DNA of 64,000 bases from Streptomyces europaeiscabiei. Its GTDB lineage: Bacteria > Actinomycetota > Actinomycetes > Streptomycetales > Streptomycetaceae. Where the stretch lies: NCBI RefSeq assembly GCF_036346855.1, contig NZ_CP107841.1:9676001-9740000 (forward strand), given 5' to 3'. How positions within the stretch are numbered: position 1 is the first letter of the stretch; the number at the start of each line of letters is the position of its first letter. The notes under the pieces are model-generated. The model was not told the origin of the DNA, did no database searches, and saw nothing but the letters and a program-made list of their open reading frames with translations. Shown here piece by piece: positions 43,035 through 52,804 of this stretch. The position numbers and the translations under genes are program-made.

Positions 43035-43815
43035 GCTCCGTCGCCGTCCCCATCGGCAGCCAGCGGAAGGCGTCGCGCACCTCGGCCGGAGCCTCGGAGA
43101 GCGTCCGCTCGGCCGCCGCGCGGGCTTCGCGGAAGTGACTCCACCCCTCGTAGTGCACCGGCACGACGGTACGGGGACGCAGCAGCCGACAGACGCTCAC
43201 GGCCTCCGCGGCGGTCATCGTGTAGCGGAGCGGGCCGGTGACCGGGAAGCCGACGCCGCCGAGATGGAGCAGCGCGGTGCCCACGGTCAGGCGGCGGCCC
43301 ACCTCCCGTACGCCCGCGAAGAGGACCGTGTCGCCGGAGATCCACAGCACCCCGTGCCGCTGGCCGGGCCAACCGAGGGCGAACCCGGTGACCTCGCCGA
43401 CGATGGGGCGGGACAGGGGCGGGCCGTGCCGGGCGGGAGTGGCGGTCACCTCTACGGTCGTGCCGTCGGGGGTGGAGAGCTTCCAGGTGTCCCAGGGACC
43501 GAGTCCGCGTGCGTTGCCGCCGAGCCGCCGGGCCCCGGACGGGGTGGTGAGCACGGTCTCCGTGCCGGGGAGCAGGGCGCGGCCGGCGTCGTCGAGGTTG
43601 TCACCGTGGTGGTCGTGGGTGAGCAGCACCGCGTCCACCGGGGGCAGTTCGGCGGCGGACAGCGCGGGTCCGGCGGTCTTGCGGGACGACGTGCCCCAGC
43701 CGAAGGCGTAGCGGCGGCCCGGCGGGTCGAACGTCGGGTCGGTGAGCAGGCGCAGCCCGCCGATCTCGATCAGGGTGGTCGGGCCGCCGATGTGCGTGAC
43801 GCGGACGCCGGTCAT
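43024..43815 (-). CDS. MBL-fold metallo-hydrolase (UlaG/RomA-like)
   Basis: The 263-residue enzyme shows the metallo-beta-lactamase fold with metal motif LLTHDHHGDNLDDAGR (His67, His69, His70, Asp72), TPARHGP, WISGDTVLF and the C-terminal VPVHYEGWSHF. It belongs to the L-ascorbate-6-P lactonase/RomA-like group; the substrate is unknown. The alpha/beta hydrolase gene lies 63 bases upstream on the same strand with a terminator between, so separate transcription is likely. Confidence 0.88.
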   Translation of the reverse strand: MTGVRVTHIGGPTTLIEIGGLRLLTDPTFDPPGRRYAFGWGTSSRKTAGPALSAAELPPVDAVLLTHDHHGDNLDDAGRALLPGTETVLTTPSGARRLGGNARGLGPWDTWKLSTPDGTTVEVTATPARHGPPLSRPIVGEVTGFALGWPGQRHGVLWISGDTVLFAGVREVGRRLTVGTALLHLGGVGFPVTGPLRYTMTAAEAVSVCRLLRPRTVVPVHYEGWSHFREARAAAERTLSEAPAEVRDAFRWLPMGTATELSV

Positions 43816-43839
43816 ACGGAGATCCCTTCCGAAAACGGG

Positions 43840-43867
43840 CCCGGGGCGGCCGAGAAGCCGCCCCGGG
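43840..43867. terminator. Terminator after alpha/beta hydrolase gene
   Basis: Arms CCCGGGGCGGC and GCCGCCCCGGG enclose six bases, just after the stop of the minus-strand hydrolase gene at 43879. Confidence 0.85.
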
Positions 43868-43878
43868 TGTGGCGAGGA

Positions 43879-44676
43879 CTACCGCGCGTGCGAGACCGCC
43901 CAGTCGAGGGCCTGGTCCGCGATCGCCTCCCAGCCGGGCGCGGCGGGCAGCAGATGCGGCATCCCGGGGTACTCCTTGACCTCGGTGACCGTGTGCGACT
44001 TGTAGTGCTTGGCGTTGGACTGCTGCACCTTGGGCGGCATCAGATGGTCCTTCTCGCCCGAGACGAACAGCAGGGGCGCCCGGTCGTCGTTGTGGTAGTT
44101 CACATAGGTGCTCTGGTGGCCGGGGCGCAGGGTGGCCAGGGCGCTGTCCCAGAAGATGCTGCCGGACGCCGGGACGGCGTACCGCTCGTACAGCGCCTTC
44201 GACTCCTCCTCCGGGAAGGTGTTGGTGAAGGCGTAGTGCCACTGCTCGAAGGTGAGACCGACCGCGCGGTGCCGGTTGGCGGGGTTCTTCAGCACAGGGA
44301 ACGCCGACTTGATCTGTGTCAGCGGCAGCACGGCGACGCCCTCGGTGGGCGCCGAGTTGATCGCCACGCCCGCCGCGCCGAGGCCCCGGTCCAGCAGGAG
44401 CTGTACGAAGACGCCGCCCGCGGAGTGGCCGATGAGGATCGGCGGCCTGTCGAGGCCCTGGACGAGGGTCACCAGGGTGTCGACGATCTGGGAGACCGTC
44501 ACCTTCTCGATCGGGGTGGTGTCGGCGTTCAGCGACTCGACCTCCACCTCGAAGCCCGGGTAGGCCGGCGCGAGGACCCGGTAGCCGCGCTTCTCGTAGT
44601 GGGCGATCCAGTGCTCCCAGCTCCGGGGTGTCACCCAGAAACCGTGGATCAGGACGATCGTGTCGGGACTGCTCAT
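43879..44676 (-). CDS. Alpha/beta hydrolase
   Basis: The 265-residue soluble protein has the oxyanion motif LIHGFW at residue 9, the nucleophile elbow GHSAGG with Ser85, the acid region LLFVSGEKDHLMPP and the terminal catalytic His in PGMPHLLPAA. No signal peptide is present. It is an esterase-like enzyme of unknown substrate, probably transcribed with the chloroperoxidase-like hydrolase gene 80 bases upstream on the same strand. Confidence 0.88.
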   Translation of the reverse strand: MSSPDTIVLIHGFWVTPRSWEHWIAHYEKRGYRVLAPAYPGFEVEVESLNADTTPIEKVTVSQIVDTLVTLVQGLDRPPILIGHSAGGVFVQLLLDRGLGAAGVAINSAPTEGVAVLPLTQIKSAFPVLKNPANRHRAVGLTFEQWHYAFTNTFPEEESKALYERYAVPASGSIFWDSALATLRPGHQSTYVNYHNDDRAPLLFVSGEKDHLMPPKVQQSNAKHYKSHTVTEVKEYPGMPHLLPAAPGWEAIADQALDWAVSHAR

Positions 44677-44756
44677 CGTTTTCCTTCCAGGAACTGGAAC
44701 GAGGTGAACAGGGAACGGGACGAACGAGGGGAACGGGGCGAACAGGGCCTGTGCGC

Positions 44757-45581
44757 TCAGGAGTTGAGGAACTCCAGGAGATCCGCGCCGAGTTGGTCCT
44801 TGTGTGTGTCCGTGATGCCGTGCGGGGCGCCCGGATAGACCTTCAGCGTCGCGTTCTTGATGCGGGCCGCCGACGCCTTGCCGCCCACCTCGAACGGCAC
44901 GACCTGGTCGTCGTCGCCGTGGATGACGAGGGCGGGCACGTCGACGGCGTCGAGATCGGTGCGGAAGTCGGTGGCGGAGAAGGCGGCGACGCTTTCGTAC
45001 GCGTTCCGGTGTCCGGCCTGCAGGCCCTGGAGCCAGAACGCGTCCCGCACTCCCTGCGACACATTGGCCCCGGGCCGGTTGTTGCCGAAGAACGGGCCGT
45101 CGGCGAGGTCCCGGTACAGCTGCGACCGGTCGGCGAGCGACCCGGCGCGGATCGCGTCGAACACCTCGACAGGCACGCCGCCGGGGTTGTCGTCGGTTTT
45201 GAGCATGAACGGCGGCACGGCGGAGACCAGCACCAGCTGCGCGATGCGGCCGGTGCCGTGCCGGCCGATGTAGCGGGTCACCTCGCCACCGCCGGTGGAG
45301 AACCCGACGAGCGTGACGTCCCGCAGGTCGAGGGTGTCGATCAGGGTGGCCAGGTCGTCGGCGTAGGTGTTCATCTCGTTGCCGTGCCAGGTCTGGGTGG
45401 ACCTGCCGTGACCGCGCCGGTCGTGCGCGACGGCACGGAAACCGTGCGTGGCCAGGAACAGCTGCTGGGCCTCCCAGCTGTCGGAGTTCAGTGGCCAGCC
45501 GTGGCTCAGGACGACCGGGCGGCCCTGACCCCAGTCCTTGTAGTAGATCTGCGCTCCGTCGGCTGCGGTGACGTACGGCAT
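44757..45581 (-). CDS. Alpha/beta hydrolase, non-heme chloroperoxidase/esterase-like
   Basis: The 274-residue enzyme closely matches cofactor-free haloperoxidase/esterase proteins: [49 protein letters not shown], then the elbow GFSTGGGE with Ser95, the acid in [10 protein letters not shown] and the His in YPGAPHG. It probably acts as an esterase and can show perhydrolase activity. The ATG at 45581 has GGGAGCACCCC upstream, so the open frame to 45746 is rejected. The large LAL regulator gene lies upstream on the same strand and may control this hydrolase pair. Confidence 0.9.
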   Translation of the reverse strand: MPYVTAADGAQIYYKDWGQGRPVVLSHGWPLNSDSWEAQQLFLATHGFRAVAHDRRGHGRSTQTWHGNEMNTYADDLATLIDTLDLRDVTLVGFSTGGGEVTRYIGRHGTGRIAQLVLVSAVPPFMLKTDDNPGGVPVEVFDAIRAGSLADRSQLYRDLADGPFFGNNRPGANVSQGVRDAFWLQGLQAGHRNAYESVAAFSATDFRTDLDAVDVPALVIHGDDDQVVPFEVGGKASAARIKNATLKVYPGAPHGITDTHKDQLGADLLEFLNS

Positions 45582-45658
45582 GGGGTGCTCCCGTCTGCGG
45601 GCGTGTCCGACCCGTGCATCCTCCGGCGGGCCGGGGCCGCGCCGAATCCTGTGGAACG

Positions 45659-45710
45659 CGTAGTCGTGAGGCGTAGTCGTGACGCGTGGTCGTGGCGCGT
45701 GGTCGTGCCC
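45659..45710. repeat. Four tandem 13-bp repeats
   Basis: The 13-mers CGTAGTCGTGAGG, CGTAGTCGTGACG, CGTGGTCGTGGCG and CGTGGTCGTGCCC stand head to tail between the LAL regulator stop and the hydrolase start. They could be regulator binding sites for the hydrolase promoter or slippage products. Confidence 0.75.
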
Positions 45711-45761
45711 CGGGCCGTCGGTCGACGCCAGGCCGAGGCTCGCCACTCCGCCACCGCGGCC

Positions 45762-48524
45762 TCAGAGCTCCGGGACCCGCGACAGCTGCCGCCGCGAGGT
45801 GACGTCGAGCTTCCGGAAGATCTTCCGCAGGTGGTAGTCGACCGTGCTCGCGCTGATGAACAGCCGGGCGGCGATCTCGGCGTTGGTCGCGCCGTCCTTG
45901 GCGAGCCGCGCGATGGTCAGCTCCTGCGGGGTGAGCGCGCTGCCCGCCCCCGCCGGCCCGCGCCGCGGATGCTCCCCGGTCGCCGCCAACTCCTGTGCGG
46001 CGCGCGCCGCGTAGCCCCTGGCCCGCATGGTGTCGAACATCGCCAGGGCCGTACGCAGCTGCTCACGGGCGTCCTTGCGGCGCTTGCGGCGGCGCAGCCA
46101 CTCGCCGTACAGCAGATGGGCGACGGCGAGGTCGGCCCGCGCGCCGCTGCCGGAGAGCAGGGAGATCGCCTCGCGGTACAGCGGGTCGGCGTCGCCCGCG
46201 GGCGCGAGCAGCGCCCGGCAGCGGGCCAGCAGGCCGAGCGCCCACGGGGTGCCGGTGGCCGTCGCCCGCGCCGCGAGGGTGCGCAGGGCCGCCGTGGCGA
46301 GGACGCGGTCGCCGCAGCGGACGGCGGCCTCGACCAGGTGCGGGAGGAGCCGGGAGTGATAGGCGAAGGTGTCGTGGTCGGTCAGCTCCTGGGTGATCGC
46401 GCGGGCTCGCGCGTAGTCGCCGGAGCCGAGGGCGAGCACCGCCATGCCGATGCGGGCGATGGACTCCACCGCGCCGTTGCCCAGCCACGTACCGGCTTCC
46501 ATGGAGCCGCGCAGGACCGCCTCCAGCTCCTCGGTGTCCGCGTGCCAGGCGAGCAGTTCGGGGTGCCGGTAGATGGCCCACGTGTCGTCGGTGGCACCGA
46601 TCGCGGCCCGTATCTGGTGGCCCTGGGCGTGCAGGTCGTCCGCGAGGGCCAGTTCGCCGAGGTTGGTCTCGTGCATCACCGAGCAGTACAGGGCGGTGTC
46701 CAGCTGCGGCAGGGCGCCGGTGCCGCGGGCGACATCGGCGGCCCGCAGCATGACCGCGCGCTGGGCCTCCTCGTCCCACAGCATCATCGTCAGGGTGGTG
46801 GTGGGCAGATAGGCGCGGAGCACGTCCTCGTCCGAGGTCCGAGGGTCCCGCAGCATCTCGTGGGCCCGCCGCATATGGGGCACGGCCTGCTCGTAGCCGT
46901 CGGTGACGAGCACGGCGAAGGCGCGCAGCACCAGGTCGACGCCGGTCGCGGGCGCCGTGCGGGGCAGCAGGTCGTCCACGGCGCCCGCGATGTCGGCGAC
47001 CGTCGCGTCCCGCATGAGGTGCTCGGAGGTGATCGCGCCCTGGACCGCCCACAGCAACGCCTCCCGGGCCAGCTCCGGAGCCCCGTCGGCGAGGGTCCGC
47101 GCGGCGCGCAGACACAGTGCCGGCGCCGCCGCGAACGAGCCCGCGTCGCCGAGCAGCGTCACCGAGTGGGAGCGCACCAGCAGGGCCCGGCCCCGGCCCA
47201 CGTCGCCCAGGAGACCGACGTCGACGGCGTCCAGCAGCGACTCCGCCTGGAGCGGCGCCCCCGCCGACATCGCGGCCTCGGCCGCCGCCAGCAGCCGGCC
47301 GGCCCGAGCGACACCGCCCGGGGTCAGCTCGGCGGCCCGGCTGAGGAAGGTGGCGCGAGCCGCGTGGCCGCCCCGCGAGCCCGCCCGGTCGGCCGAACGC
47401 TCCACCTCGGCGGCCACCGTCTCGTCCGGTCCGAGGGCGGCCGCCGCCAGATGCCAGGCCCGCCGGTCGCGGTCGGCCGGCCGGTCCGTCACCTCGGCCA
47501 GCGCCCGGTGGGCCCGCCGCCGCTCCACGCTGGTGGCACCGCCGTACACCGCCGACCGCACCAGCGGATGCCGGAACTCGACGGCCGTGCGCAGCACCAC
47601 CAGGCGCGCCGCCTCGGCCGGACCCGAGTCCTCGGGCCCGATCCCGAGCCGCCGCGCCGCACTCGTGACGTACCCGAGGTCGCCGCCGAGCGCGGCGGCA
47701 GCCAGCAGCAGCCAGGTCTGTGCCGCCACCGGAAGCTCGCGCACCCGCCGGAGATAGTGCGCCTCCAACCGGCCGCCCAGGGGCAGCGGTTCGGGCAGGG
47801 CGAGGGAGCCGGAGAGCTGGTCGGCGGTCAGCTCCTGCCCCAGGTCGGCCAGCGCCAGCGGGTTCCCGGCGGTCGCGGCCACGATCCGCGCGCCCACCCG
47901 GGCGTCCAGCGGCCCGGCGACCGCCTCCCGCAGCAGCTCAAGGGCGAACGGCTCCTCAAGACCGGCCACTTCGGTGACCGGCAGGCCCGCGGGCGCCTCG
48001 AACCCGGTCCGGGCCGCGAACAGCAGCCCGACCCCCTCCGCGTGCACCCGCCGCCCCACGAAGGCGAGGACGCCCAGCGACTCCTCGTCGAGCCACTGCG
48101 CGTCGTCCACGCAGGCCAGCACCGGCCGCCGTTTTGCGGCCTCCGCGAGCATCGTCAGCGTCGCGAGCCCCACCAGGAACCGGTCGGCGGGCGGCCCGTC
48201 GGCCAGCCCGCACGCCACCCGGAGCGCCTCGGCCTGCGACGGCGGCAGCACACCGGGCTCCTTCAGCCCGTCCAGGAACGGCAGCAGGAGCCGCTGCAAC
48301 GCGGCGAACGGGAAGCCCGACTCCGACTCCACGCCCGCCACCCGTAACACCCGCAGATCGGCGGCCTCCCGGCCCGCGTGATCGAGCAGTACCGTCTTGC
48401 CGATCCCGGCGTCGCCCCGCAGCAGCACGACCCCGCTCAGCCCCTGCCGCACCTCCGCCACCAGCCGGTCGAGCCGCTCACGTTCCCTGACCCGCCCCTT
48501 GAGAACCACGCCGACGCCCTTCAA
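45762..48524 (-). CDS. LAL-type (LuxR family) AAA+/STAND regulator
   Basis: The 920-residue protein has an N-terminal AAA/STAND ATPase domain with Walker A GDAGIGKT (residues 37-44) and Walker [12 protein letters not shown] (about 135-145). A long helical, TPR-like middle follows, and a C-terminal LuxR helix-turn-helix ([45 protein letters not shown]) covers the last 65 residues. Such large regulators often activate catabolic or antibiotic genes. The start is a TTG with GGAAGG six to seven bases upstream. The downstream alpha/beta hydrolases are the nearest possible targets. Confidence 0.92.
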   Translation of the reverse strand: MKGVGVVLKGRVRERERLDRLVAEVRQGLSGVVLLRGDAGIGKTVLLDHAGREAADLRVLRVAGVESESGFPFAALQRLLLPFLDGLKEPGVLPPSQAEALRVACGLADGPPADRFLVGLATLTMLAEAAKRRPVLACVDDAQWLDEESLGVLAFVGRRVHAEGVGLLFAARTGFEAPAGLPVTEVAGLEEPFALELLREAVAGPLDARVGARIVAATAGNPLALADLGQELTADQLSGSLALPEPLPLGGRLEAHYLRRVRELPVAAQTWLLLAAAALGGDLGYVTSAARRLGIGPEDSGPAEAARLVVLRTAVEFRHPLVRSAVYGGATSVERRRAHRALAEVTDRPADRDRRAWHLAAAALGPDETVAAEVERSADRAGSRGGHAARATFLSRAAELTPGGVARAGRLLAAAEAAMSAGAPLQAESLLDAVDVGLLGDVGRGRALLVRSHSVTLLGDAGSFAAAPALCLRAARTLADGAPELAREALLWAVQGAITSEHLMRDATVADIAGAVDDLLPRTAPATGVDLVLRAFAVLVTDGYEQAVPHMRRAHEMLRDPRTSDEDVLRAYLPTTTLTMMLWDEEAQRAVMLRAADVARGTGALPQLDTALYCSVMHETNLGELALADDLHAQGHQIRAAIGATDDTWAIYRHPELLAWHADTEELEAVLRGSMEAGTWLGNGAVESIARIGMAVLALGSGDYARARAITQELTDHDTFAYHSRLLPHLVEAAVRCGDRVLATAALRTLAARATATGTPWALGLLARCRALLAPAGDADPLYREAISLLSGSGARADLAVAHLLYGEWLRRRKRRKDAREQLRTALAMFDTMRARGYAARAAQELAATGEHPRRGPAGAGSALTPQELTIARLAKDGATNAEIAARLFISASTVDYHLRKIFRKLDVTSRRQLSRVPEL

Positions 48525-48723
48525 CGGGGGCCTTCCGTGAAGGCCGTATGAGGTTTTGGTGGAGCCGTCTCATTCAAGCAGCGCGCGGACCCGCGCACCG
48601 GGGCATCGGGCGAGAGCGGTACGAGGTGATCGACCTGTGACGGATGAGGTCCGTTCAACCGAACGATTGAACGCGTCAGCGGCCTACGGGCGACGCGCGG
48701 CGGACGCCGTCGATCACAGACTT

Positions 48724-48747
48724 GCGGTGCCGCCGCAGCGGCACCGC
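48724..48747. terminator. Hairpin in the leader of the binding-protein gene
   Basis: Arms GCGGTGCCGC and GCGGCACCGC enclose a four-base loop, 38 bases before the ATG at 48786. The 260-base gap upstream to the LAL gene shows no gene. The hairpin may insulate or attenuate the transcript. Confidence 0.6.
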
Positions 48748-48785
48748 CGTACGTACGAGTCAGCCCTGAAAGGACCTTCCCCCAC

Positions 48786-49934
48786 ATGGCCAGCAGTTTC
48801 AGCAGGCGACGCATTCTCACCACCGGAGCGGGCGCCGCGCTCGGCGGCTTCGTCGCGACCGGCGCAGCGCAGGCCGCCGCCGGGTCGGCGTCGGGCTCCC
48901 GTACGGCGGCCCCGGGGTCCGAGGAGACCCGCACTCTCGACGAGCTGTACCGCGACGCGGTCTCCGAGGGTGGCAGGCTCGTCATCTACGCGGGCGGCGA
49001 CACCGCCACCCAGCAGGACTTCACGGCCCAGGCGTTCCGCACCCGCTTCCCGGACATCGACCTGAAGATGGTCGTGGACTACAGCAAGTACCACGACGTC
49101 CGCGTCGACAACCAGCTCGCGACCGACACCCTGGTCCCCGACGTCGTCCAGCTCCAGACGCTGCAGGACTTCACCCGCTGGAAGAGCCAGGGCAAGCTGC
49201 TGCCGTACAGGCCCGCCGGTTTCTCCAAGCTGTACAAGGACTTCCGCGACCCGCAGGGCGCCTGGACGGCCGTCGCGGTCATCGCCTTCAGCTACATGTA
49301 CGGCGTCGACGCCGTCGCCGGCAACGCCCCCAAGTCGCCGTACGAGCTGGTCGACCCGCGCTGGAAGGACGCCATCGCCTCCTCCTACCCGCACGACGAC
49401 GACGCGGTGCTGTACCTCTACTCCCTCTACCAGGAGGCGTACGGCTGGGACTGGATCGCGAAGTTCGCCGCGCAGAAGCCGCAGTTCAACCGTGGTTCCC
49501 ACACCCCGGGTGTCGCGGTCAACGGCAGGCAGAAGGCCATCGGCGTCGGCGGGGCCGGCTCGCTGACCGCGCCCCCGACCGCCGCGACCCGCTTCGCCGT
49601 GGCCGAGGGGCATCCCTTCATGGCCTGGGGCCAGCGCGCCGCGATCCTCAAGAAGGCCGCCAACCCGACCGCTGCCAAGCTGTACCTCAACTGGGCGCTG
49701 TCCACCGAACGCCAGCAGGGCTCCTTCAACGGCTGGTCCGTCCGCACGGACGTCACCCCCGCCGGCGGCCTGAAGCCCATCTGGACCTACCGCAACGCGC
49801 ACCTCGACGGCTTCCCCCGGTTCATGGAGGACCGCGCCCAGGTCGAGCGCTGGAAGCAGACCTTCGCCCTCTACTTCGGCGAGGTCAAGGGCGACCCGAC
49901 GCCGGGAGTCCTGGGCCTGCACCCCGGGCGGTAA
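48786..49934 (+). CDS. Orphan ABC substrate-binding protein (iron/extracellular type)
   Basis: The 382-residue protein starts with a Tat signal (FSRRRILTTGAGAALGG) that ends without a lipobox, so it is exported and probably released. The mature part has the bacterial solute-binding fold of the Fe(III)/AfuA-like group: GGRLVIYAGGDTATQQDFTAQAFRTRFPDIDLKMVVDYSKYHDVRVDNQL, and IASSYPHDDDAVLYLYSLYQ. No permease or ATPase gene is adjacent, so it either serves a distant transporter or acts as a scavenger. An AAAGGA site precedes the start. Confidence 0.8.
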   Translation: MASSFSRRRILTTGAGAALGGFVATGAAQAAAGSASGSRTAAPGSEETRTLDELYRDAVSEGGRLVIYAGGDTATQQDFTAQAFRTRFPDIDLKMVVDYSKYHDVRVDNQLATDTLVPDVVQLQTLQDFTRWKSQGKLLPYRPAGFSKLYKDFRDPQGAWTAVAVIAFSYMYGVDAVAGNAPKSPYELVDPRWKDAIASSYPHDDDAVLYLYSLYQEAYGWDWIAKFAAQKPQFNRGSHTPGVAVNGRQKAIGVGGAGSLTAPPTAATRFAVAEGHPFMAWGQRAAILKKAANPTAAKLYLNWALSTERQQGSFNGWSVRTDVTPAGGLKPIWTYRNAHLDGFPRFMEDRAQVERWKQTFALYFGEVKGDPTPGVLGLHPGR

Positions 49935-49938
49935 CCAC

Positions 49939-49956
49939 CCCGCCGGTCACGGCGGG
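49939..49956. terminator. Weak terminator after binding-protein gene
   Basis: A 7-bp stem, CCCGCCG / CGGCGGG, with loop GTCA lies five bases after the stop. It is the only candidate before the histidine kinase gene. Confidence 0.5.
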
Positions 49957-50058
49957 CACGGCGCATTCCTTTACTCCGGTCACACGGGTCACTGTCTACA
50001 CTCGGCTGGCCCCGCCAGCCCCGTGCCCGTCCGGACCGTCGCAGAGGGAATCGCCGCC

Positions 50059-51264
50059 GTGCCCGCCTTCGCCGCCCCCGCCTTCGTCCACCGAGGTCCG
50101 CTGTCGCCACGGCGGCTGCCGGACCTGCTGTTCCTGACCGTCGTCGTCGGCGGAGTCGTCCGCCTCGTCGACCTCAACGCGTCGCTGTGCTGGGAACTGG
50201 TCCCCCTCATCACGCTGTTGGCGGTCGGGTACGTGGGCGGGCTCGCCCTCTGGGACCGGCTGGGGCGGTGGGGCCGCCCCCTCTGGCTCGGCACACTGCT
50301 GACGCTGTGGTGCTGGCTCTCCTGGGAGATGCCCGCACAGGTCGCCACCGCCTACATCTGGCTGGCGCTCCCCCTGGCGATCCTCGCCCTGCGCATGTTC
50401 GCGGGCCGCGCGGCGGTCGCCGTCGTCGGCGTGATCACCGCGCTGCTCGTCCTCCTGATCGCCCGTACCTCCGGCACCCTCCACCCCGAAATGCTCCTTC
50501 CGCCGGCCGCCGCCCTCTGGGCGACGGTCGCCCTCTACCGCACGCAACAGCGGCTCCTCGGTGAACTGCGCAGCACCCGAGCCGAGTTGGCGCGGGGCCA
50601 GCGCGAGGCCGGCCGTCTCGCCGAGCGCGCCCGGATCGCCCGCGACCTGCACGACACGCTCGCCCAGGAACTCGCCGGCAGCCGCATGCTCCTGCAGGCC
50701 GCCGACCGCGACTGGGACCGCCGCCCCGACCTCGCCAGGACCCAGGTCCGCACGGTCGTGGACGCGCTCGGCGCCAACCTCGCCGAGACCCGCACCATCA
50801 TCAGCGACCTCACCCCGCCCGCCCTGGAGAACGACGACCTCGCCACCGCGCTGCGCACCCTCTGCGCCCGCACCACGGCCACGCCCTCACGGGTGGTGTT
50901 CCGCACCGAGGGCGAGCCGGGCGACCTGAGCGCCGACCGGGCCGCCGCTCTGCTCCGCGTCGCCCAGGGCCTGCTGGCCAACGCCTGTGAGCACGCCCGC
51001 GCCCGGCACGTCTGGGTCACCCTCGACCACCGTGACGACACGACCGTCACCGTCGAAGTACGGGACGACGGCGTGGGCTTCGACACGAGGGCGACGACGG
51101 CGAAGCCGCGCGACCGGGGCCTCGGCCTGACCGCCGGCCGGGAGCGCCTGGGCGCCCTCGGCGGCTCGCTCACCGTCCGCAGCGCACCCGGCCACGGCAC
51201 CCTGGCCCGCGCCAGCCTCCCCGCGGGCGCCCTCGCCCTGGCGGGCCCGGCGGGCAACCGGTGA
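50059..51264 (+). CDS. NarL-type sensor histidine kinase
   Basis: The 401-residue kinase has about five membrane helices in residues 20-140. The HisKA_3 dimerisation motif ARIARDLHDTLAQELAG follows with phosphoacceptor His198, and the HATPase domain ends GLGLTAGRERLGALGGSLTVRSAPGHGT. There is no extracellular sensor domain, so it probably senses a membrane signal. I prefer GTG 50059, ten bases after GAGGGA; GTG 50023 would add 12 residues. Its last four bases overlap the start of the response regulator gene, a classic two-component operon. Confidence 0.9.
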   Translation: MPAFAAPAFVHRGPLSPRRLPDLLFLTVVVGGVVRLVDLNASLCWELVPLITLLAVGYVGGLALWDRLGRWGRPLWLGTLLTLWCWLSWEMPAQVATAYIWLALPLAILALRMFAGRAAVAVVGVITALLVLLIARTSGTLHPEMLLPPAAALWATVALYRTQQRLLGELRSTRAELARGQREAGRLAERARIARDLHDTLAQELAGSRMLLQAADRDWDRRPDLARTQVRTVVDALGANLAETRTIISDLTPPALENDDLATALRTLCARTTATPSRVVFRTEGEPGDLSADRAAALLRVAQGLLANACEHARARHVWVTLDHRDDTTVTVEVRDDGVGFDTRATTAKPRDRGLGLTAGRERLGALGGSLTVRSAPGHGTLARASLPAGALALAGPAGNR

Positions 51265-51926
51265 ACGACCCGAACGGCACCCCGCTGCGCGTCCTGATCG
51301 TGGACGACCACGTCGTCGTACGGGCCGGGCTGCGCGCCCTCCTCACCGGCGAACCCGGCTTCGACGTCGTGGGCGAGACCGGTGACGGCGAGGAGGCCGT
51401 GCGGCTCGCCGCGCGGCTCCGCCCCGACGTCGTGCTCATGGACCTCCGGCTGACCGACGACACGGCCCCCGGCACCCGGGTCAACGGCCTCGACGCGACC
51501 CGGCGGATCACCGCCGAGGTCCCTGGCAGCCGGGTCGTCGTCCTCACCAGCTCCGGCACCCAGGGCGATGTCGTACGGGCGATGGAGGCCGGGGCCCGCG
51601 GCTACATCCTCAAGGCCGGCCCGCCCGAGGAACTGTTCCGGGCCGTGCGTGCCGCGGCGGCCGGCGGGATGGGGCTCGCCCCGGAGGCCGCCGGACACCT
51701 CGCCGGTCACCTGGCTGATCCGGGGACCGTTCTCAGCGGCCGGGAGATCGAGGTCGTACGGTTGCTGGCACTGGGTCACAGCAACCGCGCCATCGCCGCC
51801 TCCCTCCATCTCACCGAGGCCACGATCAAGACACACCTGGTCCGCGTCTACCGCAAGCTCGGCACCGAGAACCGGGCGAGCACCGTGTCCGAGGCGGTCC
51901 GGCGGGGACTGCTCGAACTGGGCTGA
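51261..51926 (+). CDS. NarL/LuxR-type response regulator
   Basis: The 221-residue protein has a receiver domain (VLIVDDHVVVRAGL) with phosphoacceptor Asp61 in VVLMDLRL and the conserved Lys in YILKAG. A C-terminal LuxR helix-turn-helix follows (LSGREIEVVRLLALGHSNRAIAASLHLTEATIKTHLVRVYRKLG). It is translationally coupled to the kinase by a GTGA overlap. The regulon is unknown; the adjacent binding-protein gene and the dioxygenase gene are candidates by proximity only. Confidence 0.93.
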   Translation: MNDPNGTPLRVLIVDDHVVVRAGLRALLTGEPGFDVVGETGDGEEAVRLAARLRPDVVLMDLRLTDDTAPGTRVNGLDATRRITAEVPGSRVVVLTSSGTQGDVVRAMEAGARGYILKAGPPEELFRAVRAAAAGGMGLAPEAAGHLAGHLADPGTVLSGREIEVVRLLALGHSNRAIAASLHLTEATIKTHLVRVYRKLGTENRASTVSEAVRRGLLELG

Positions 51927-51945
51927 GCCGGCACCGGGGCCCGGG

Positions 51946-52740
51946 TCAATGGGCGCCCATCGGTTCGAACTCCGTGCCGCAGGGGCCCGCCCCCTCGCTC
52001 TCCGCCAGGGGCACGGGGGTGCCGCTCATCGTCAGCACGTCGTAGTAGCGGCCGATGCGTTCGGTGGAGCGGCCCACATAGTGGCCGATGAAGGAGCGTC
52101 GGAAGCGGTCGGTGGTGCGGTTGGGCTGGGAGCCGTGCACGAGGCTGCCGTTGAAGAAGAGGACATCGCCCGGGGCCATGTCGACGGGTACGGGGTCCAG
52201 GCCGGGCGGCGGCGGGACGTACTCGCGGACGAAGGACACCTCCTCGTCCGCCTCCTCCGGGCAGAAGAGGTCCATGCGATGCGTCCCCGGCACGACCTCC
52301 AGACCGCCGTTGTCGCGGTCGATCACGTCGCAGGCGATCCACGCCGCCACACAGGTGCCCGGCTCGACCCGCAGATAGAAGTTGTCCTGGTGCAGCGCCT
52401 GCCCCCGGGCGCCCGGCGGCTTGAAGTAGAACATGCTCTGCGCGGCCAGGACCTCCTCACCCAGAAGCCCTTCGAGGATGTCCCGCAGCCGTGCGTCGAG
52501 GAGCACCCGCAGCGACAGTTCGTCGATGCGGTGCGGGTGCATCACCCGGGGGTGGACGTGCAGCGGGTCGGCCGGCCCGTCCGCCGAGGGCGGGCGGGGC
52601 TGGAAGTGCCCGGGGATCGGGCCGCCCTCCCGCAGGGCCGTGAACCGGTCGCACAGCTCCTCGATCTCGGCGGGCGGGAACAGCCCCCGCACCACCAGAT
52701 AGCCGTTCTCCTCGAACTCCGTCTTGCCTGTGACTGTCAT
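51946..52740 (-). CDS. Phytanoyl-CoA dioxygenase (PhyH) family Fe(II)/2OG enzyme
   Basis: The 264-residue protein belongs to the PhyH family. The Fe(II) ligands are His117 and Asp119 (ALHQDNFYLRVEPG) with a distal His202 in SLVHGSQPNRTTDRFRRSF, where the Arg is placed to bind 2-oxoglutarate. Members hydroxylate or halogenate small molecules such as ectoine and secondary metabolites; this substrate is unknown. The ATG at 52740 has AAGGGACG upstream. The divergent AraC-type gene, 64 bases away, would be its natural regulator but is frameshifted here. Confidence 0.9.
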   Translation of the reverse strand: MTVTGKTEFEENGYLVVRGLFPPAEIEELCDRFTALREGGPIPGHFQPRPPSADGPADPLHVHPRVMHPHRIDELSLRVLLDARLRDILEGLLGEEVLAAQSMFYFKPPGARGQALHQDNFYLRVEPGTCVAAWIACDVIDRDNGGLEVVPGTHRMDLFCPEEADEEVSFVREYVPPPPGLDPVPVDMAPGDVLFFNGSLVHGSQPNRTTDRFRRSFIGHYVGRSTERIGRYYDVLTMSGTPVPLAESEGAGPCGTEFEPMGAH

Positions 52741-52804
52741 CCGCGCGTCCCTTCTCACCGTCGTCCGCCGTGCCCCACGCTAGGTCCGAGCGCCTTTCGG
52801 GAGG

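Noticed and set aside
44628..48347. A 1239-codon open frame on the plus strand
   Set aside because: It lies opposite the LAL regulator and hydrolase genes, whose motifs are unmistakable; the long frame is a product of high GC.
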